Source: Thysanoteuthis rhombus
Taxonomy: Eukaryota; Mollusca; Cephalopoda; Oegopsida; Thysanoteuthidae
Direction of reading: 5' to 3'
Length of the DNA stretch: 64,000 nt
Assembly: GCA_963457665.1 (NCBI GenBank)
Contig: OY735206.1
Coordinates: forward strand, 54,042,984 to 54,106,983
Position 1 is the stretch's first letter. Every line of letters begins with the position of its first letter. Below the pieces are notes generated by a model. The model saw nothing but the letters and a program-made list of their open reading frames with translations, searched no databases and was not told where the DNA came from. The translations under genes and the position numbers were made by a program. This document shows positions 45,850 through 56,949 of this stretch, one piece after another.

Positions 45850-46465
45850 AAACTAAACCGATACGTAAAATTAACATTCCGCTTCCGTGATTAGAAATCA
45901 AGGCCTACTGATAGGTAGGCGGTTCTCTTACCGACTGAACTATACTGACAAATCTCATGCATCTGCGAAAATTTATGTTAGAAATATGCAAGTGACTATT
46001 TCACGCTAATAAATAAATACATTGCTGATATCAACATTCCCTTACTGTGATTTGAAATCACAACTAAGCGATTAGATTGTCGGTACTCGTACCGACTGAT
46101 CCAAACAGACAAAATGTACTTATCTACGAAAATTTATCATGCAGAAATGCAAGTGCTTATTCAATTTAGATAAATAAATACACCTATACTGGAATATTCA
46201 TATTTACGTTGTCTATGCCAAATGATACATTCACCGTGTAATGACGGGAGATCATTTCAAATAAGTGTTTCGATATAATATAACGCAATTTATTATTATC
46301 TTGTCGGATCATATATCCATTTCTTGATAGCATAATATGTATAGTTTTATTCATTATGCGTATATATTTACATATCATACATACAATACGAAAGTTGCTG
46401 TAATCATCTTCAGTCGGAATAAAACTCGGGGTGGAGTTTGACCCTGCAGCAGCCAGGCTTGTTTC
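45850..46465 (-). repeat. Composite SINE, family E, with two tRNA-like modules
   Basis: On minus, the module GCTGCAGGGTCAAACTCCAC lies at the high-coordinate end. Two tRNA-like modules follow, at about 46030-46125 and 45885-45955. Each has an A-box-like TTGG(T)TCAGTCGGTA region and a B-box-like GATTTCAAATCAC or GATTTCTAATCAC. They are separated by a shared AATAAATA...GCATTTCT...AAATTTTCG.AGAT linker. Module duplication makes this the longest copy. Confidence 0.65.
46185..46335 (+). repeat. Repeat I (block with TTTACCGTGTAACGACGG)
   Basis: ATTTACGTTGTCTATGCCAA, ATGATACATTCACCGTGTAA, TGACGGGAGATCATTTCAAA and TATAACGCAATTTATTATT match 48478-48600 (inverted) and 48835-48945 (direct). Here it lies inside the composite SINE region, so it may be a module of that element. 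Confidence 0.65.
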
Positions 46466-46479
46466 TTTTCTTTCTCTTG

Positions 46480-47370
46480 TCAGTAAAACTCCTCAGTTAA
46501 TTTCTTTAATATTATTATTGTTGTTGTCGTTGTACTAGCGGTGGTGGAAATTGGTGTACACGTATACTTACTTCTCATTTTCGAAGTTTTTTCAACTAAT
46601 GGAGACATCAGTGCATACCAAGTTCCCCATACAATCTCAAATCATCTCACTACTATTGAAGGAATCTCTGTGTGTGTGTGTGTGTGTGTGCATCGCTTGA
46701 CAACTAACATTACTTGACAACTAGCCATTGTGCAAAGTTGGCATTCGCCAGATATATTAGTCAGTACACAAGGCAATGTACTGTCGAGTTTGGAGTTGTT
46801 TGGATCTGCAGTTCTCGAGAAATCTAATGAAATGAATATACCTCCATATCACTAGCTCCATGTCGGCCATTAAACAAAAACACAAGCGTGATTTACCTCT
46901 CCTAGCATTACTGCTGTAACACGTCTTTTAAACGTTAGCTCCCTGTTAGAGATTTAAACAAAAAGTAAGGCTGCCCCCCCCCAGTACTCAACAATGCGTT
47001 CTGGGGACGCGACTTCATCCCCAGTCCCCTTGACTCACTATTGACGACAATATTGCCATCGCTTTCTTCATAGATATTTTATCTCCCTTGACTTTTGCTC
47101 TTGAGAATACATTTTGTATCGATCGTTACTTACTGCCAGTTACTAATAACTAATAATGGTTACACATAAGTATTTCATTCAAAATTATTTCATATGACAA
47201 TTATTGCAGGCTTGTCCACTCACTATAAAGTACAGCCCCTTCCAAACATGCACCTTTGGAACAGGTATTACACTTAAATCATTATACGTTACAATAACCA
47301 TGTTGTGCTTTTAGATATAGTAGTGACCAATCAACGACAGGGAACAAACTATAAATCAAAAGTTTTGTGA
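46480..47370. other. Non-repetitive AT-rich DNA
   Basis: Contains a short (TG)n at 46670-46690 and a poly-C run near 46975. A CpG-containing stretch sits at 46985-47030. The motif TTATCTCCCTTG is at 47089-47100. No coding frame or element was recognised. Confidence 0.5.
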
Positions 47371-47379
47371 TGAAGATAT

Positions 47380-48000
47380 TTTAACCATTGCCGATTTTTT
47401 GGGGCGACAAGATTCTTTTTCTGATTTGATATTTGCATTTGACAATCCTAAATGTTGTCAAAGAAGACATTTTAATTGTCAGTTTCGACGGATGCACATA
47501 AGTACAGAATCAAAGGGACGTTCAAATGTTCAATAACGATGGAAATGCTATCTTCTTACTTGAATTGCTTATTGACAAAAATACATATTCTCTCGGAAGT
47601 TATGTAATTCACTATGTAGTATTTAATATCAATTAGTCATATAATTATTTTCTTTTAATTTATAAATACCATTTTCATACTATTAACCGTTAATCGTATT
47701 TATTTATCATTATTAAATGTTTGTGGTTACGACGAAATACAAACCCATTTAAATATCTTAATATCTAATTTTTTAATTTCCGTCATGCAATTCAAGCAAT
47801 TTGATATTTCCAAATGTTTATTTGCTCATCTTCATTGTCATCAACTTGAGTTACGTCGCTTTGATTTTTCCCTTTGTGTGCATCCGTCGAAATCGACGAT
47901 TAAAATGCCTTCGTTCACAAAACATAGGATTGCTGAATGCAGAAATCAAATCAGAAAATGAATCTAATCGCCCAATTTGAACCAATGATTTTGCAAGTAA
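47380..48000. mobile_element. Long inverted repeat (arms about 140 bp, spacer about 330 bp)
   Basis: The left arm (47385-47528) and right arm (47855-48000) are reverse complements. Shared left-arm sense blocks are TTTTTCTGATTTGATATTTG, ACAATCCTAAATGTTGTCAA, GACATTTTAATTGTCAG, TTTCGACGGATGCACA and AATCAAAGGGACGTT. Each is found in the other arm with about 80-85 percent identity by eye. The spacer is AT-rich and unrelated. It could be a non-autonomous DNA transposon with long TIRs or two inverted copies of one repeat. Ends and target duplication are unresolved. Confidence 0.8.
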
Positions 48001-48373
48001 AGGAATTTCGTTAAGTATACTAACGATTTTGAGAGATTTTGGCTATACACCACCAACGAGAAAAATCCAATTCCTTTCAAGGGAGGGGGGTTCTTTCTTC
48101 TTTTTACTCATTCTCTCTCTTGCACTCTCACTTTTTGCCCCTACCTGACAGTCTTCTGTCTAGCCTTCTACGATTCTCTCTTCCTCTCCTTCTCTTCCTT
48201 TCTCATTGCTTGACATTTTACTCTCCTTCCTCCTTTTCTCTCCTTTCCATTGCCTACCTTTCAACCATTCTTTCTTGCTTCCTCTCTCATGGCGTATCCA
48301 TCCTTTCTGTCTTTCTCTCCCTTCCTTTCTCATTGCCTTTGTCACTTTCCTTATCACTACCTACCCACCTTCC

Positions 48374-48375
48374 AT

Positions 48376-48437
<62 letters not shown>

Positions 48438-48440
48438 ATT
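48374..48440 (+). repeat. (CT)n microsatellite in a CT-rich region
   Basis: About 60 bp of CT with one TTT interruption closes a pyrimidine-rich stretch from about 48090. The 145-codon Ser/Leu-rich frame from 48039 is a low-complexity artefact. Confidence 0.95.
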
Positions 48441-48477
48441 ATTTCACTCTATATATATATTTTGTATTTTAGATAGA

Positions 48478-48660
48478 AACTTAGTTGAAATGATCTCCCG
48501 TCGTTACACGATTAATATAATATTCAATTTAGAGAGGGTAAATAGAATAAACAATAAAAGAAAATGGGTCTGCTGCAGGTATCGGACCTGCCACATACTA
48601 TATAATATAACGCAATTCATAATTCATTCTGTCGGACTAAATATGTTCATTTCTTAGATA
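48478..48660 (-). repeat. Repeat I, inverted copy
   Basis: On plus, GAAATGATCTCCCGTCGTTA, CACGATTAATATAATATTCA, TAGAATAAACAATAAAAGAA and GGGTCTGCTGCAGGTATCGG are the complement of 48810-48900. A TATAATATAACGCAATTCA block also occurs here in direct orientation. This is inverted relative to the next copy, giving a head-to-head pair. Confidence 0.65.
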
Positions 48661-48727
48661 CAAACTGTCACGTTGAAAGAGACGAAAAAGACCGAGAATA
48701 AGCAGTTGAAAGCAGTTATTTAGCCTT

Positions 48728-48945
48728 TGCATTACCGTCGGCTGGTTAGCACAATGGTAAGTGCATCGCTACGTTGAAGCAGCTATCCTATCGCGAGAAA
48801 GATCGATTCCTACAGCAGCCCCATATTGTTTATTCTAATTACGTTGTTTACTTTGAATGATGTCTTTACCGTGTAACGACGGGGGGATCATTTGAAATGA
48901 GAGTTTCTCTACAATAAAATGCAATATATAATTCATATATAAGTA
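48728..48945 (+). repeat. tRNA-like SINE head plus Repeat I body
   Basis: GGCTGGTTAGCACAATGGTA at 48740 is a good A-box/D-arm. GCGAGAAAGATCGATTCCTA at about 48794 fits the B-box/T-arm position. The body follows: CAGCAGCCCCATATTGTTTA, TTACGTTGTTTACTTTGAAT, GTAACGACGGGGGGATCATT and AAAATGCAATATATAATTC. This copy shows that Repeat I is the body of a tRNA-derived SINE. Confidence 0.65.
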
Positions 48946-49392
48946 TATAATTGCAAATAGATGATAGATGAGCCAATGGCTTAGGAGTAATTTAAATGTT
49001 GTATATCAATGTAATCGATATTTTCACGCTCTGCGAACGACCTTGATTTTAAGGGTTCAATATTAAGCAGAAAAAGAAGTAAAATTGCGATATTTCAAAT
49101 GGTTTTACTAGTAAATCTTATGATAACAAGACTATCGTGATCATATAATCGGCCAATTTATTTCACAGAAGTCAAAATCGATGTGCATCTTTGAAACCAG
49201 CGCGTCTTCGATGCTGAGAAATACGATAATTCATTTTGTGAGTGATTTCTATTTCTAATTTCCAGGCAACATTTATTTTCTGCAGATTTTAAATATTATT
49301 ACAGTAAAGATGATTAAAGATTGAAATAGTAAAATAAAGGTTTTACTATTTAAACAAATCTTTAGAGACATTTCAAGTTGTGATTATTTAGT

Positions 49393-49612
49393 AACAAGCC
49401 TGGGTACAGCTGGGTCAAACTCCCCTCCTGTTTCTCTTCCAACTGAAGATTATTATTGCAGCTTAAGCATTAATAATGATAAATAAATTCTTGAATATGT
49501 AATATTTGACGATTTGGCTCAGTTGATAAAAAAGCCACATAATAATCACATTGTCGTGATTTCAAATCACTGTTGAGAAATTCTAATTTTGTGTATCAGT
49601 TTGGTTTGACGT
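49393..49612 (+). repeat. Composite SINE, family E (best copy)
   Basis: AACAAGCCTGGGTACAGCTG, GGTCAAACTCCCCTCC and CAACTGAAGATTATTATTGC are followed by AAATAAATTCTTGAATATG. The tRNA-like module follows at 49508-49590 (A box TTTGGCTCAGTTGA, B box GTGATTTCAAATCACTG). It ends in TTTTGTGTATCAGTTTGG. It serves as reference for the order of modules. Confidence 0.7.
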
Positions 49613-50024
49613 GACAGATGAGGATTGTTCTTATTCTTGTCGCAGGGAACTTGATATTATTACCAGCGATCCATCTAATTATTGGCGAGGCTCTAGGCAT
49701 AGAGCTCAAACTTTTAACTAGAGTTTGACAATAAGGTTGTGTTAAGTAATGTGAAAACTTGAAATTCGAACCAGATTGAAATAATACTAGCCTAGATAGA
49801 GAATAGAGATTCATGCACTAACAACTACTTATTATGATGAATTGATGTTATCGCTGGTGTAAAAATTAACTATTAATAGTAATTTTTATTATGATTATTA
49901 TTGCATGCATTTGCATCTGTAAATCAGATGTCAATAAATTCTTAAACCTTCTCCGAATTTCCAAACATAATCATCTGGACTCGTTAAGTTTTCACTCGAG
50001 TGGTTACTGGTGGCTTCTATTGGA

Positions 50025-50370
50025 GATCGAATGACAATTAAGTTTCCTCAATACCCCAGGACCTCAATATTATAGCTGGCCCCTAGCAATGGCTGTCATC
50101 TGGACGATCGTGGCTATTCTTCGGATTCCCACTTCACCAAGCCTCTTTGCTAGGTTCTTCAAGACTGTTCCCTGGGCTCTATTGACACTACTGTTATTTT
50201 CATGTTCCACATTCTCCTCGGTTCTCTGGGGCAAGGTCTAGTTTTTCACACACCCCACCCCTGCTTCACCAAGTGGTCTACTGGAACAGTGAAATCCACT
50301 ATCTGATACTTGCTTTTCCTTCTTTAACCAGATCTGGTCTTCTAGCCTGGATGGAATCTCAAATGAAACA
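50025..50370 (-). mobile_element. LINE C-terminal fragment, family L2F, copy 6
   Basis: The minus strand encodes IQARRPDLVKEGKASIR, then a frameshift, then IVDFTVPVDH. Further on is the complement of GGTTCTTCAAGACTGTTCCC and TGGCTGTCATCTGGACGATC. It is the clearest match to the RRPDxV...VDVAVP part and has lost the VPVVIGALG core by decay. Confidence 0.75.
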
Positions 50371-50554
50371 CCTGGAGGATTTTATGTGTTTTGTTCTCAA
50401 GGACCAATTCTGGTCTGAGCATATATTAACGGTTAGAACGGTGAAAATGCAATCGATTGTATAGTTACAAGTGGATCTTCCACCCCACCCAGCGACGCCC
50501 GTCCTTGTACTATTTCTGAGCTAATTTGCTGCACTCGCTCATTTGGTCTATCCA

Positions 50555-50605
50555 TTATTAGTGGTAGCATTAGTAGTAGCATTAGTAGTAGCAGTAGTCT
50601 TTGAA
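50555..50605 (+). repeat. Short (TAGTAG)n repeat
   Basis: TTAGTGGTAGCATTAGTAG and TAGCATTAGTAGTAGCAGTA form an imperfect trinucleotide/12-mer repeat between the two L2F copies. Confidence 0.7.
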
Positions 50606-50644
50606 ATTTCACACCAGTAGTAAATGTATGCTTTTATAGGAGTA

Positions 50645-50965
50645 ACTTCAAATCTTCTCAGTACTCAAGCACACTCTTAGGTATTCTGTATTGTTGTCGT
50701 CTGGACGACTTCGATTCTTCACTGGATTTCAAGTTCTTCCAATCTCTTTGCGAGGATCTCCTGGACTGTTCCAAATGTGCCAGTAATGATGGGCACATTT
50801 ATCACTCTCGTGTTCAAAAATTAAATTTTACACTGTGGTCTGCTGGAACAGCGATATCCACAATATGACAAGTTTCCTTTTCCCTGATCAAAATGACTAG
50901 ATCTTGCCGTCTGAATTGAGTCGTCTATTTGAATTTAAAAGTCCCAGAGAATTTTAGGGTTTATC
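50645..50965 (-). mobile_element. LINE C-terminal fragment, family L2F, copy 7
   Basis: The minus strand reads TQFRRQDLVILIREKETC, then HIVDIAVPADH, and after a frame change RVINVPIITGTFGTVQEI. The distal block, complement of TCTTCAGTACTCAAGCACAC-like sequence, is present too. It lies 280 bp after copy 6 in the same orientation, a tandem pair from two insertions or a duplication. Confidence 0.8.
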
Positions 50966-51026
50966 ATTCTCTAAATAAAACATTTTATCCTTTTAGTATA
51001 ATCTACACTGTTAGCCCGGTCATTAC

Positions 51027-51088
51027 GCTCTGATTAGTCAATTGGTCAAAAACTGACTAATCACGAGAGAGATCATTTCGGGACGCAG
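51027..51088 (+). repeat. tRNA-like sequence
   Basis: GCTCTGATTAGTCAATTGGT is A-box-like. ATCACGAGAGAGATCATTTC occupies the B-box position and matches ATCGCGAGAAAGATCGATTC of the SINE at 48728. GATTAGTCA and TGACTAATC also form a perfect hairpin inside. It is probably a head fragment of the same SINE. Confidence 0.5.
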
Positions 51089-51099
51089 AGATTCAAGCA

Positions 51100-51720
51100 A
51101 AAGACAGGCTTCAAGACTGTTTAGTGAAGCGGTAATTCATTTCCTAGCGAATGTGTATATACTAACATTCAAATGAAACTATTTTGGCTCAAAAACTGAT
51201 ATTAATTAAAGTAACGGAAGAGAAGCCACCAGGAACTGACACTCGTTGAATTTCATTGATTTTGAAACTGTTAAAACGAACATTTTGCAATTTATCGGAT
51301 ACTCTCTGCACACACTGAATAATTCTATGATCATTTATTTGTATGTACGAATGAAACATCTGTTTAGTTTTGTAGGTCGTTGTTTAGAGTCGGTTTTTTT
51401 ACGAATCAATATCGATCGTATTTTTTATTTTCCTTGTAATTCATCTACAACTCAACTAACAAACAAAAGATAGCTTTCAACCGTCAGATTGATTTTTTGC
51501 ACAATTGATCATGTATATTTATGTACAGTAAATGCAAAAAGTATATGATAAATTTCAAAAAGTTCTTTTAAATATATTTGTAAATCTTCGGAGTTGAAAG
51601 AATTTTTACTAAAGATTTTGTTATTATTATCTTTGATCCAAATGCTGTCCGTTCTTGAGCCGCGTAAGCATCTTAAACTGAACTTTTTTAAATGTATCAG
51701 ATACCCTTTGGATTCAATAC

Positions 51721-51762
<42 letters not shown>

Positions 51763-52250
51763 ATCTCTGGTTAGAAAGCATTTAGTAAAAACAGAGACAT
51801 AATGAAAAACAAATCGGCAATAAGCTTGAGACGTATATTGTACTATCAATGAATAATATCAGCTATGACAGACGGATGCAGAACTTAGAAACTAACAAAA
51901 TCACTTGAAAACAAACTTGGGGAAAAAAAAGTCACATAAAGAGCAGTATTAAGAATGACACTAAGACATAGAAAAAGATTTAGACGAATCCCCAAGTGGA
52001 CCAAATTGAAATATATCATACAAGTAATTTTAAAAAATAATAATGAAGATGGACTGTACACTTCGCAAGAGGGAAGGACAATACTGTAATTCGTTCACGA
52101 AGTCAAACTATATGGTTCTCTGTAATTGTGTTTGTGTGTACGCTTGACTGTGTAACAGGGGGGACAAAGTAAGACAAATTCAACTGACAGCACCACCAGC
52201 AGCCATTTATCCGAGACTTAACAGCTTATCTATTTTTATCAGCTGTAGTA
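51100..52250. other. AT-rich DNA with a (CTAT)n repeat
   Basis: (CTAT)n of about 40 bp at 51720-51762. The rest is not recognised. Frames of 60-75 codons here carry no motif I know. Confidence 0.55.
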
Positions 52251-52258
52251 TTGTGAAC

Positions 52259-52658
52259 CAGCCCTTCTCGAACTAGGAATTGAGACCCTAATGAGGGTTG
52301 CGTGAAGATTTTGAGGCTTTAAGAGAAATATCAAGATCAGTTATGTGAGTTTGTTTTGTTTTGTTTTTAATCTCAGATATTTACTCCTATAGGTGCTTAT
52401 TATGAAATGACTCAATGTTATTCAATAATTCTTTTATACAAATTTCGTTTCGGTTTCATTTTAGGATTTTTTTTCATAATAAACAATAAACTACGTAATA
52501 ATTATTTTGCAATTTTTTTTGGGGGGGGATGAAGTTAATTAGTTTCTATGTTCAGTTACAGCAATATTATGACTAAAGATAAATAATGCTGAGTGAGGGG
52601 TCGCGGGAACATTTGTCTCGGTCACAAATTTAAAAAAAAATAGGTAGGAGAAGCCCTG
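52259..52658. mobile_element. hAT-type MITE, copy 2, 400 bp
   Basis: The left end is CAGCCCTTCTCGAACTAGG, with a following GAGACCCTAATGAGGGTTGC block. The right end on minus is CAGGGCTTCTCCTACCTA. Internal TATTCAATAATTC and ACAAATTTCGTTTCGGTTTC match copy 1 (29490-29904) in the opposite orientation. The flanks TTGTGAAC and CTGTAAAT agree at 5 of 8 positions, compatible with an old 8-bp duplication. Confidence 0.8.
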
Positions 52659-53479
52659 CTGTAAATTTTTACCATTTGTTCCCAACTACTGTTTGCCTTC
52701 ATCTTATTTTTTCAGTTGATTTTTAGGTTATGATTTTCTCTTACCAGTAAAACCAAAAAACATTAAAAATTCAGTTTCTGAGTAGGGTTTTTTTTTGTGT
52801 TTCCAATCGATCAATAACACCTTTGGATAAGTGCCAGTTGTTGTGAAAGATAATTTTTGGGATGCAAATCACGATATAACTATAATGTAACTATAACTAG
52901 AAACTCACTATTCGATTTTGTACGACCATCTGAAATCATTCTTAAAAAATGTAGCAATTTTTCCGAATATAATCTTAAAAAATGATATACGCTGCCATTG
53001 TGGATGATATCAGGTTTTGCCATTTTTGCCCACCTTCGGTAGTCTCATGAGATGCTCGTAAATTTAAGCGGTCTTTCATCATACATGAGTTACGAAAACT
53101 GACAATATCCACTTGACATTTGATCTGTTTTGACAGCTTACAGACACCCATTGTATACGTATTTTTCACAAAATTTTATTTTTCAAAATTCATCGAACTA
53201 ATCATTAAAACTAATTTTGGTCAAATCCTATTTATCTATAACGACTACTTTACTTTTCGAAGATTTTTAATTACAGAGTTTGAAGTTTCCTCTCAGCAGA
53301 CATTTATCATAGTGCAATCGAGGTTAATTTTGTTTGACGAAATGTAACAATAAAACAGTCGAAAACATTCTTCAAGTATGCAAAAGTAACCTTTATTTCT
53401 CACTAGTAGATAATCATGAAAAACTTACAGACATACTTTAATTTCTATGAGATGATCGTTCATGATAACAAAACAGTGA

Positions 53480-53605
53480 ATTCCTTTCGGCACGAGCGTC
53501 CCTAATTTCAAATGGTGGGTAGGGAATATTTTTTTATCAGCAAAATTGTAACTTTTAAATGGATGTTGATTGTTACGGACAGAAAAACAATAAACTCTTT
53601 CATTT
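53480..53605 (-). repeat. SINE-like repeat, family G (inverted copy)
   Basis: AATTTCAAATGGTGGGTAGG, GAATATTTTTTTATCAGCAA and AATTCCTTTCGGCACGAGCG-type sequence match the family G 3' half reversed. The tRNA-like start is not clear. Confidence 0.5.
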
Positions 53606-53671
53606 AAAAATAACAATTTCATTATACAAGTAGATTGAATTAGCATGACTTTATATCAAACTATTGATACT

Positions 53672-53925
53672 GGGAGGTCTGATGAGGATTGAATCCGCTA
53701 ACAAAAGGCAGCAAGATGAGCTTTCTGATCATTGCTATACAACATACGTCCCGATTCGTTTTTTTTATCTCATATTTTTTATTGACGGCAGTTTGGTATA
53801 AGATCATCGATAGTGGAAGATTCTATGAAGATCAGACCCACTTACAACGTCCAGCTAGTTTAGCTTGCTGGTCATTGCTATACCACATGCATCCTGATCC
53901 ATTTTTTTTAATATGATCTTCCAGC
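53672..53925 (-). repeat. Two tandem tRNA-like repeat units, about 140 bp apart
   Basis: Unit 1 (53678-53785) and unit 2 (53818-53925) share GAGCTTTCTGATCATTGC/TTAGCTTGCTGGTCATTGC, TATACAACATACGTCCCGAT/TATACCACATGCATCCTGAT and CGTTTTTTTTAT/CATTTTTTTTAA. On minus, unit 1 has AGCGGATTCAATCCTCATC, a B-box-like motif. They are probably tandem copies of one SINE. Confidence 0.6.
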
Positions 53926-53984
53926 TAATCCTAGTAAAAATAAATCTCGAATATATTTGGATTTCTATAAGATGCGATTTTTTA

Positions 53985-54130
53985 GCTAAATTAATTCTGA
54001 ATTCGTTTACCTGGATGAATCTATAGTTTCAAACAGTGAGTAGGTATTTTTACTTGCCAAATTGATACCATTGAGCGGAAGAGTCCAGTGTTACGGTCAC
54101 CGAACCCAAGAAAATTGAATTGTTCATTTG
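53985..54130 (-). repeat. SINE-like repeat, family G (inverted copy)
   Basis: On minus: CAATTTTCTTGGGTTCGGTG, ACCGTAACACTGGACTCTTC, CGCTCAATGGTATCAATTTG, GCAAGTAAAAATACCTACTC and ACTGTTTGAAACTATAGATT. It is a clean full-length copy and gives the best view of the tRNA-like start (TTGGGTTCGGTGACCGTAAC). Confidence 0.65.
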
Positions 54131-54463
54131 TAGAGTAGTTTACTAACTCAATGATATTTTTCGCCATTATATTTTGGGGCCAGAGGAGTCTGCTGTATGC
54201 ACAAAAAGGCATTTGCCTCCCCCTATATTAGGTCTTCTCATTGAGGATGCAGATGTTTGAAAGTTGGTTCCCTATGGAGAGGCTGGGAATCATGGGGTCG
54301 TTATTAACAATGACAGCTCAGGTACTCCCTAGTCTCTTACTTGACAACCAACATACGTTAATATCTTTCGCTCACCCCCTGTATTTTTGCCCCTGAAAAG
54401 TGACAGTGGACGTCCATGTTTGGGGCTATATATGCGAAATATGAACGATATATCTGGTGTATA

Positions 54464-54578
<115 letters not shown>

Positions 54579-54984
54579 GAGAGCGGTGCATGCGTGAACA
54601 CGATTGAGATAAGGCACAATAAAAACGGAGCAGGTTATAGTGAAGGTTATAGTGTTTCCATACATCGTACTGGTAGCAACAATGAAACAGTTACTATGGT
54701 AATCATCATAGCATCGATGATATATTGAATAAATAGAGTTCGGTTCCAATGCCGAAGAGTAATAATATAATTCAATTATGTATTGCTTATATTTGTTTGT
54801 ACATCGGTTGCCGGTTAGGAACAGGTCTTTAATTTTCAGGTCATAGAGATATATATTTGGTGTAGCGTAGTACAGCAATCAGCAAAAATGGTTTGTAGGG
54901 ATTCATTGAGGCTGCGCTATGTAAATCCTTCAAAATAAGAAAAGCCAGCTTTGAAAATTAGCATTCAAAATCCAGGTTTTCACT

Positions 54985-55095
54985 AGGGATCGGAAAATGG
55001 AAGCGGAAAACCGAGTTTGAATTCTGGTTGTTGATGTTCATTTAGTGCTAATAGTGTTGGAAAAGCAAGTCATTGATTCATGCGCTTTTTTGCAT
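54985..55095 (+). repeat. tRNA-headed SINE, family A (copy 3)
   Basis: GGATCGGAAAATGGAAGCGG, AAAACCGAGTTTGAATTCTG (B box) and TTGATGTTCATTTAGTGC, then AAGTCATTGATTCATGCGC, match 44500-44600. It runs directly into the next tRNA-like sequence. Confidence 0.55.
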
Positions 55096-55102
55096 GCACT
55101 AC

Positions 55103-55175
55103 GTTCGCATAGTATAAAGGTTAGAATATCTGCCTCGCATGCAAAAGGTTCACGGTTCGATCCTTGGCATGAGCG
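55103..55175 (+). tRNA. tRNA-like sequence (pseudo-tRNA or SINE head)
   Basis: The length (about 73 nt) and order fit a tRNA. There is an acceptor-like GTTCG with TGAGC and a D-arm/A box TAGTATAAAGGTTAGAATA. The anticodon arm is TCTGC CTCGCAT GCAAA, which would read as anticodon CGC. The B box is a perfect GGTTCGATCC (55154-55163). The T stem (CACGG/CTTGG) and part of the acceptor mispair, so a working tRNA is unlikely. The D-arm resembles tRNA-Asp/Glu. It is followed by about 100 bp of non-tRNA sequence (TCAGCAGCTAATTGAGTGCA), as in a SINE body. Confidence 0.4.
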
Positions 55176-55784
55176 ACAATTTTCACTGTGTACTCAGCAG
55201 CTAATTGAGTGCACTCCCAGCTTTGGCAGACTTGCATGTCAAAAGGGTGGCCGTAAAAGCTTATGAAACTTGCAAGGATCACAAAGTAACCGACCGTTCA
55301 TACTCCCACCTTTACACTTACAACGATAAAGAATTCTAAGATCATCAGAAGAAAATTTTCTCTATTTACTTATCTATTTTCATGATAAAAGCAACAAAAA
55401 AAGGAGGAACCACGATTCAATTCTTTAGATCAAGAATTGACGCTCGGGTTAACGTGAACATAACAGAAAATGCAAAGATTCAAACGGCATTTTAATCAAG
55501 TCCGTATTTTAAAAACCAAACGAACCACACATGCATACTGACAACTACGCTTTCGTGCACGTGTGTGTGTGTGTGTGGTTGTGCGTGTGTGTGTCTATAC
55601 GTGTGCGATCTGTTTGAAAAAAAAATGAATATTTATATATATATACTAGCTGGAGTAACCGGGAAGCAAACAATAACTTATGAAAATTTTCATAAAACTG
55701 AATAAGGTAGGTGAGGGATTGTGCGAACTCTTCACCCGGTCGGAAACACGCACACTCAAAATAACTTCAAATGTAACAACACTT

Positions 55785-55785
55785 C

Positions 55786-55838
<53 letters not shown>

Positions 55839-55840
55839 CA

Positions 55841-55920
<80 letters not shown>

Positions 55921-55942
55921 CAATATATATATATATATATAT
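55785..55942. repeat. (TA)n microsatellite with TAGCAATA interruptions
   Basis: About 150 bp of TA broken by two identical TAGCAATATATA insertions at 55836 and 55918, and by ATGTA and ATACA variants. The repeated interruption suggests duplication of an 80-bp segment. Confidence 0.97.
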
Positions 55943-56949
55943 TATTGCGTCTTCCACTGACAGCTGTTTCGTTGTATTACAACTCTTCAGTGTGGCTATA
56001 GACTATCCATTATCCCGTCCAGTACCACGAGGTAGGATTGAAACTTTTGCAGATCTGGAGGCTGGTATCCTAACTCTATGCGAGAGAACTAGATGGCTGA
56101 ATTTAAGCGATATATTTATTTAGCTTATGTTCCCCGTCCACTGGAGTGCTCTATTCCTATGGTAATGGAGAGAAAGAGAGAGAAAAGGAAGGGGGGAGAG
56201 TGAGTGAGAGAAAGAGAGTGGTATATGCTCATACACGTGCACATGGTTGGTTTAGTTTTTTAAATACGTATACACGTGTGTGTGTTAGTCTGTGCTTGAG
56301 TGTGCAAGTAGTTGATTAGGGTTTTAAATACGTATTGCATTATATGTGTATGTACATATGTGAGTATATCTGTAGTTATTTATTTTCAATACGTATATAC
56401 GTGTGTATGTTTGCATGTATGCGTGTGAGAAGTCGGTTTGGGTTTTTAAAAAAGTGTATTCCTTTATATTTGTATGTACATATGTAAGTATCTGTGTGCT
56501 TGATTTAGTCTTTAAGATATCCATATCTTTAAAGTATATACAGGAAGACAAAAAAGAGACCTCATCTGGTGACCATGTCAAACCGATTGCTTTAGCGAAA
56601 TTACAAAATTCTTTTCATTTTCACATTAGATAATAATCAATTATTTTCGGAATTTGAATTGACAATGAGAAGACTGTACTCAATAAATTTTATTTTTGTT
56701 CCAATCACAAAGTGGATATTTACATGAATTTCATTGACGTAATTATCTATAGGAGACAAAGGATTTAACCTATAATGACTTTGTTTTCTTTTGTAGAACG
56801 TTAATGTTACTTGTCAGATACGCGCTGTCTTTCAATAGTGCTGCCAAAAAGAAATTTAGAGAAATTATCTACACACGCATTCACTTACTTAAATACTACC
56901 CCATCCACCACAAGTCACAGACCACTTGTAGAGACACCAGTTTCTTGTA

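Noticed and set aside
48039-48657. 135-145-codon Ser/Leu-rich frames
   Set aside because: CT-rich low-complexity translation running into (CT)n. No signal peptide plus domain pattern.
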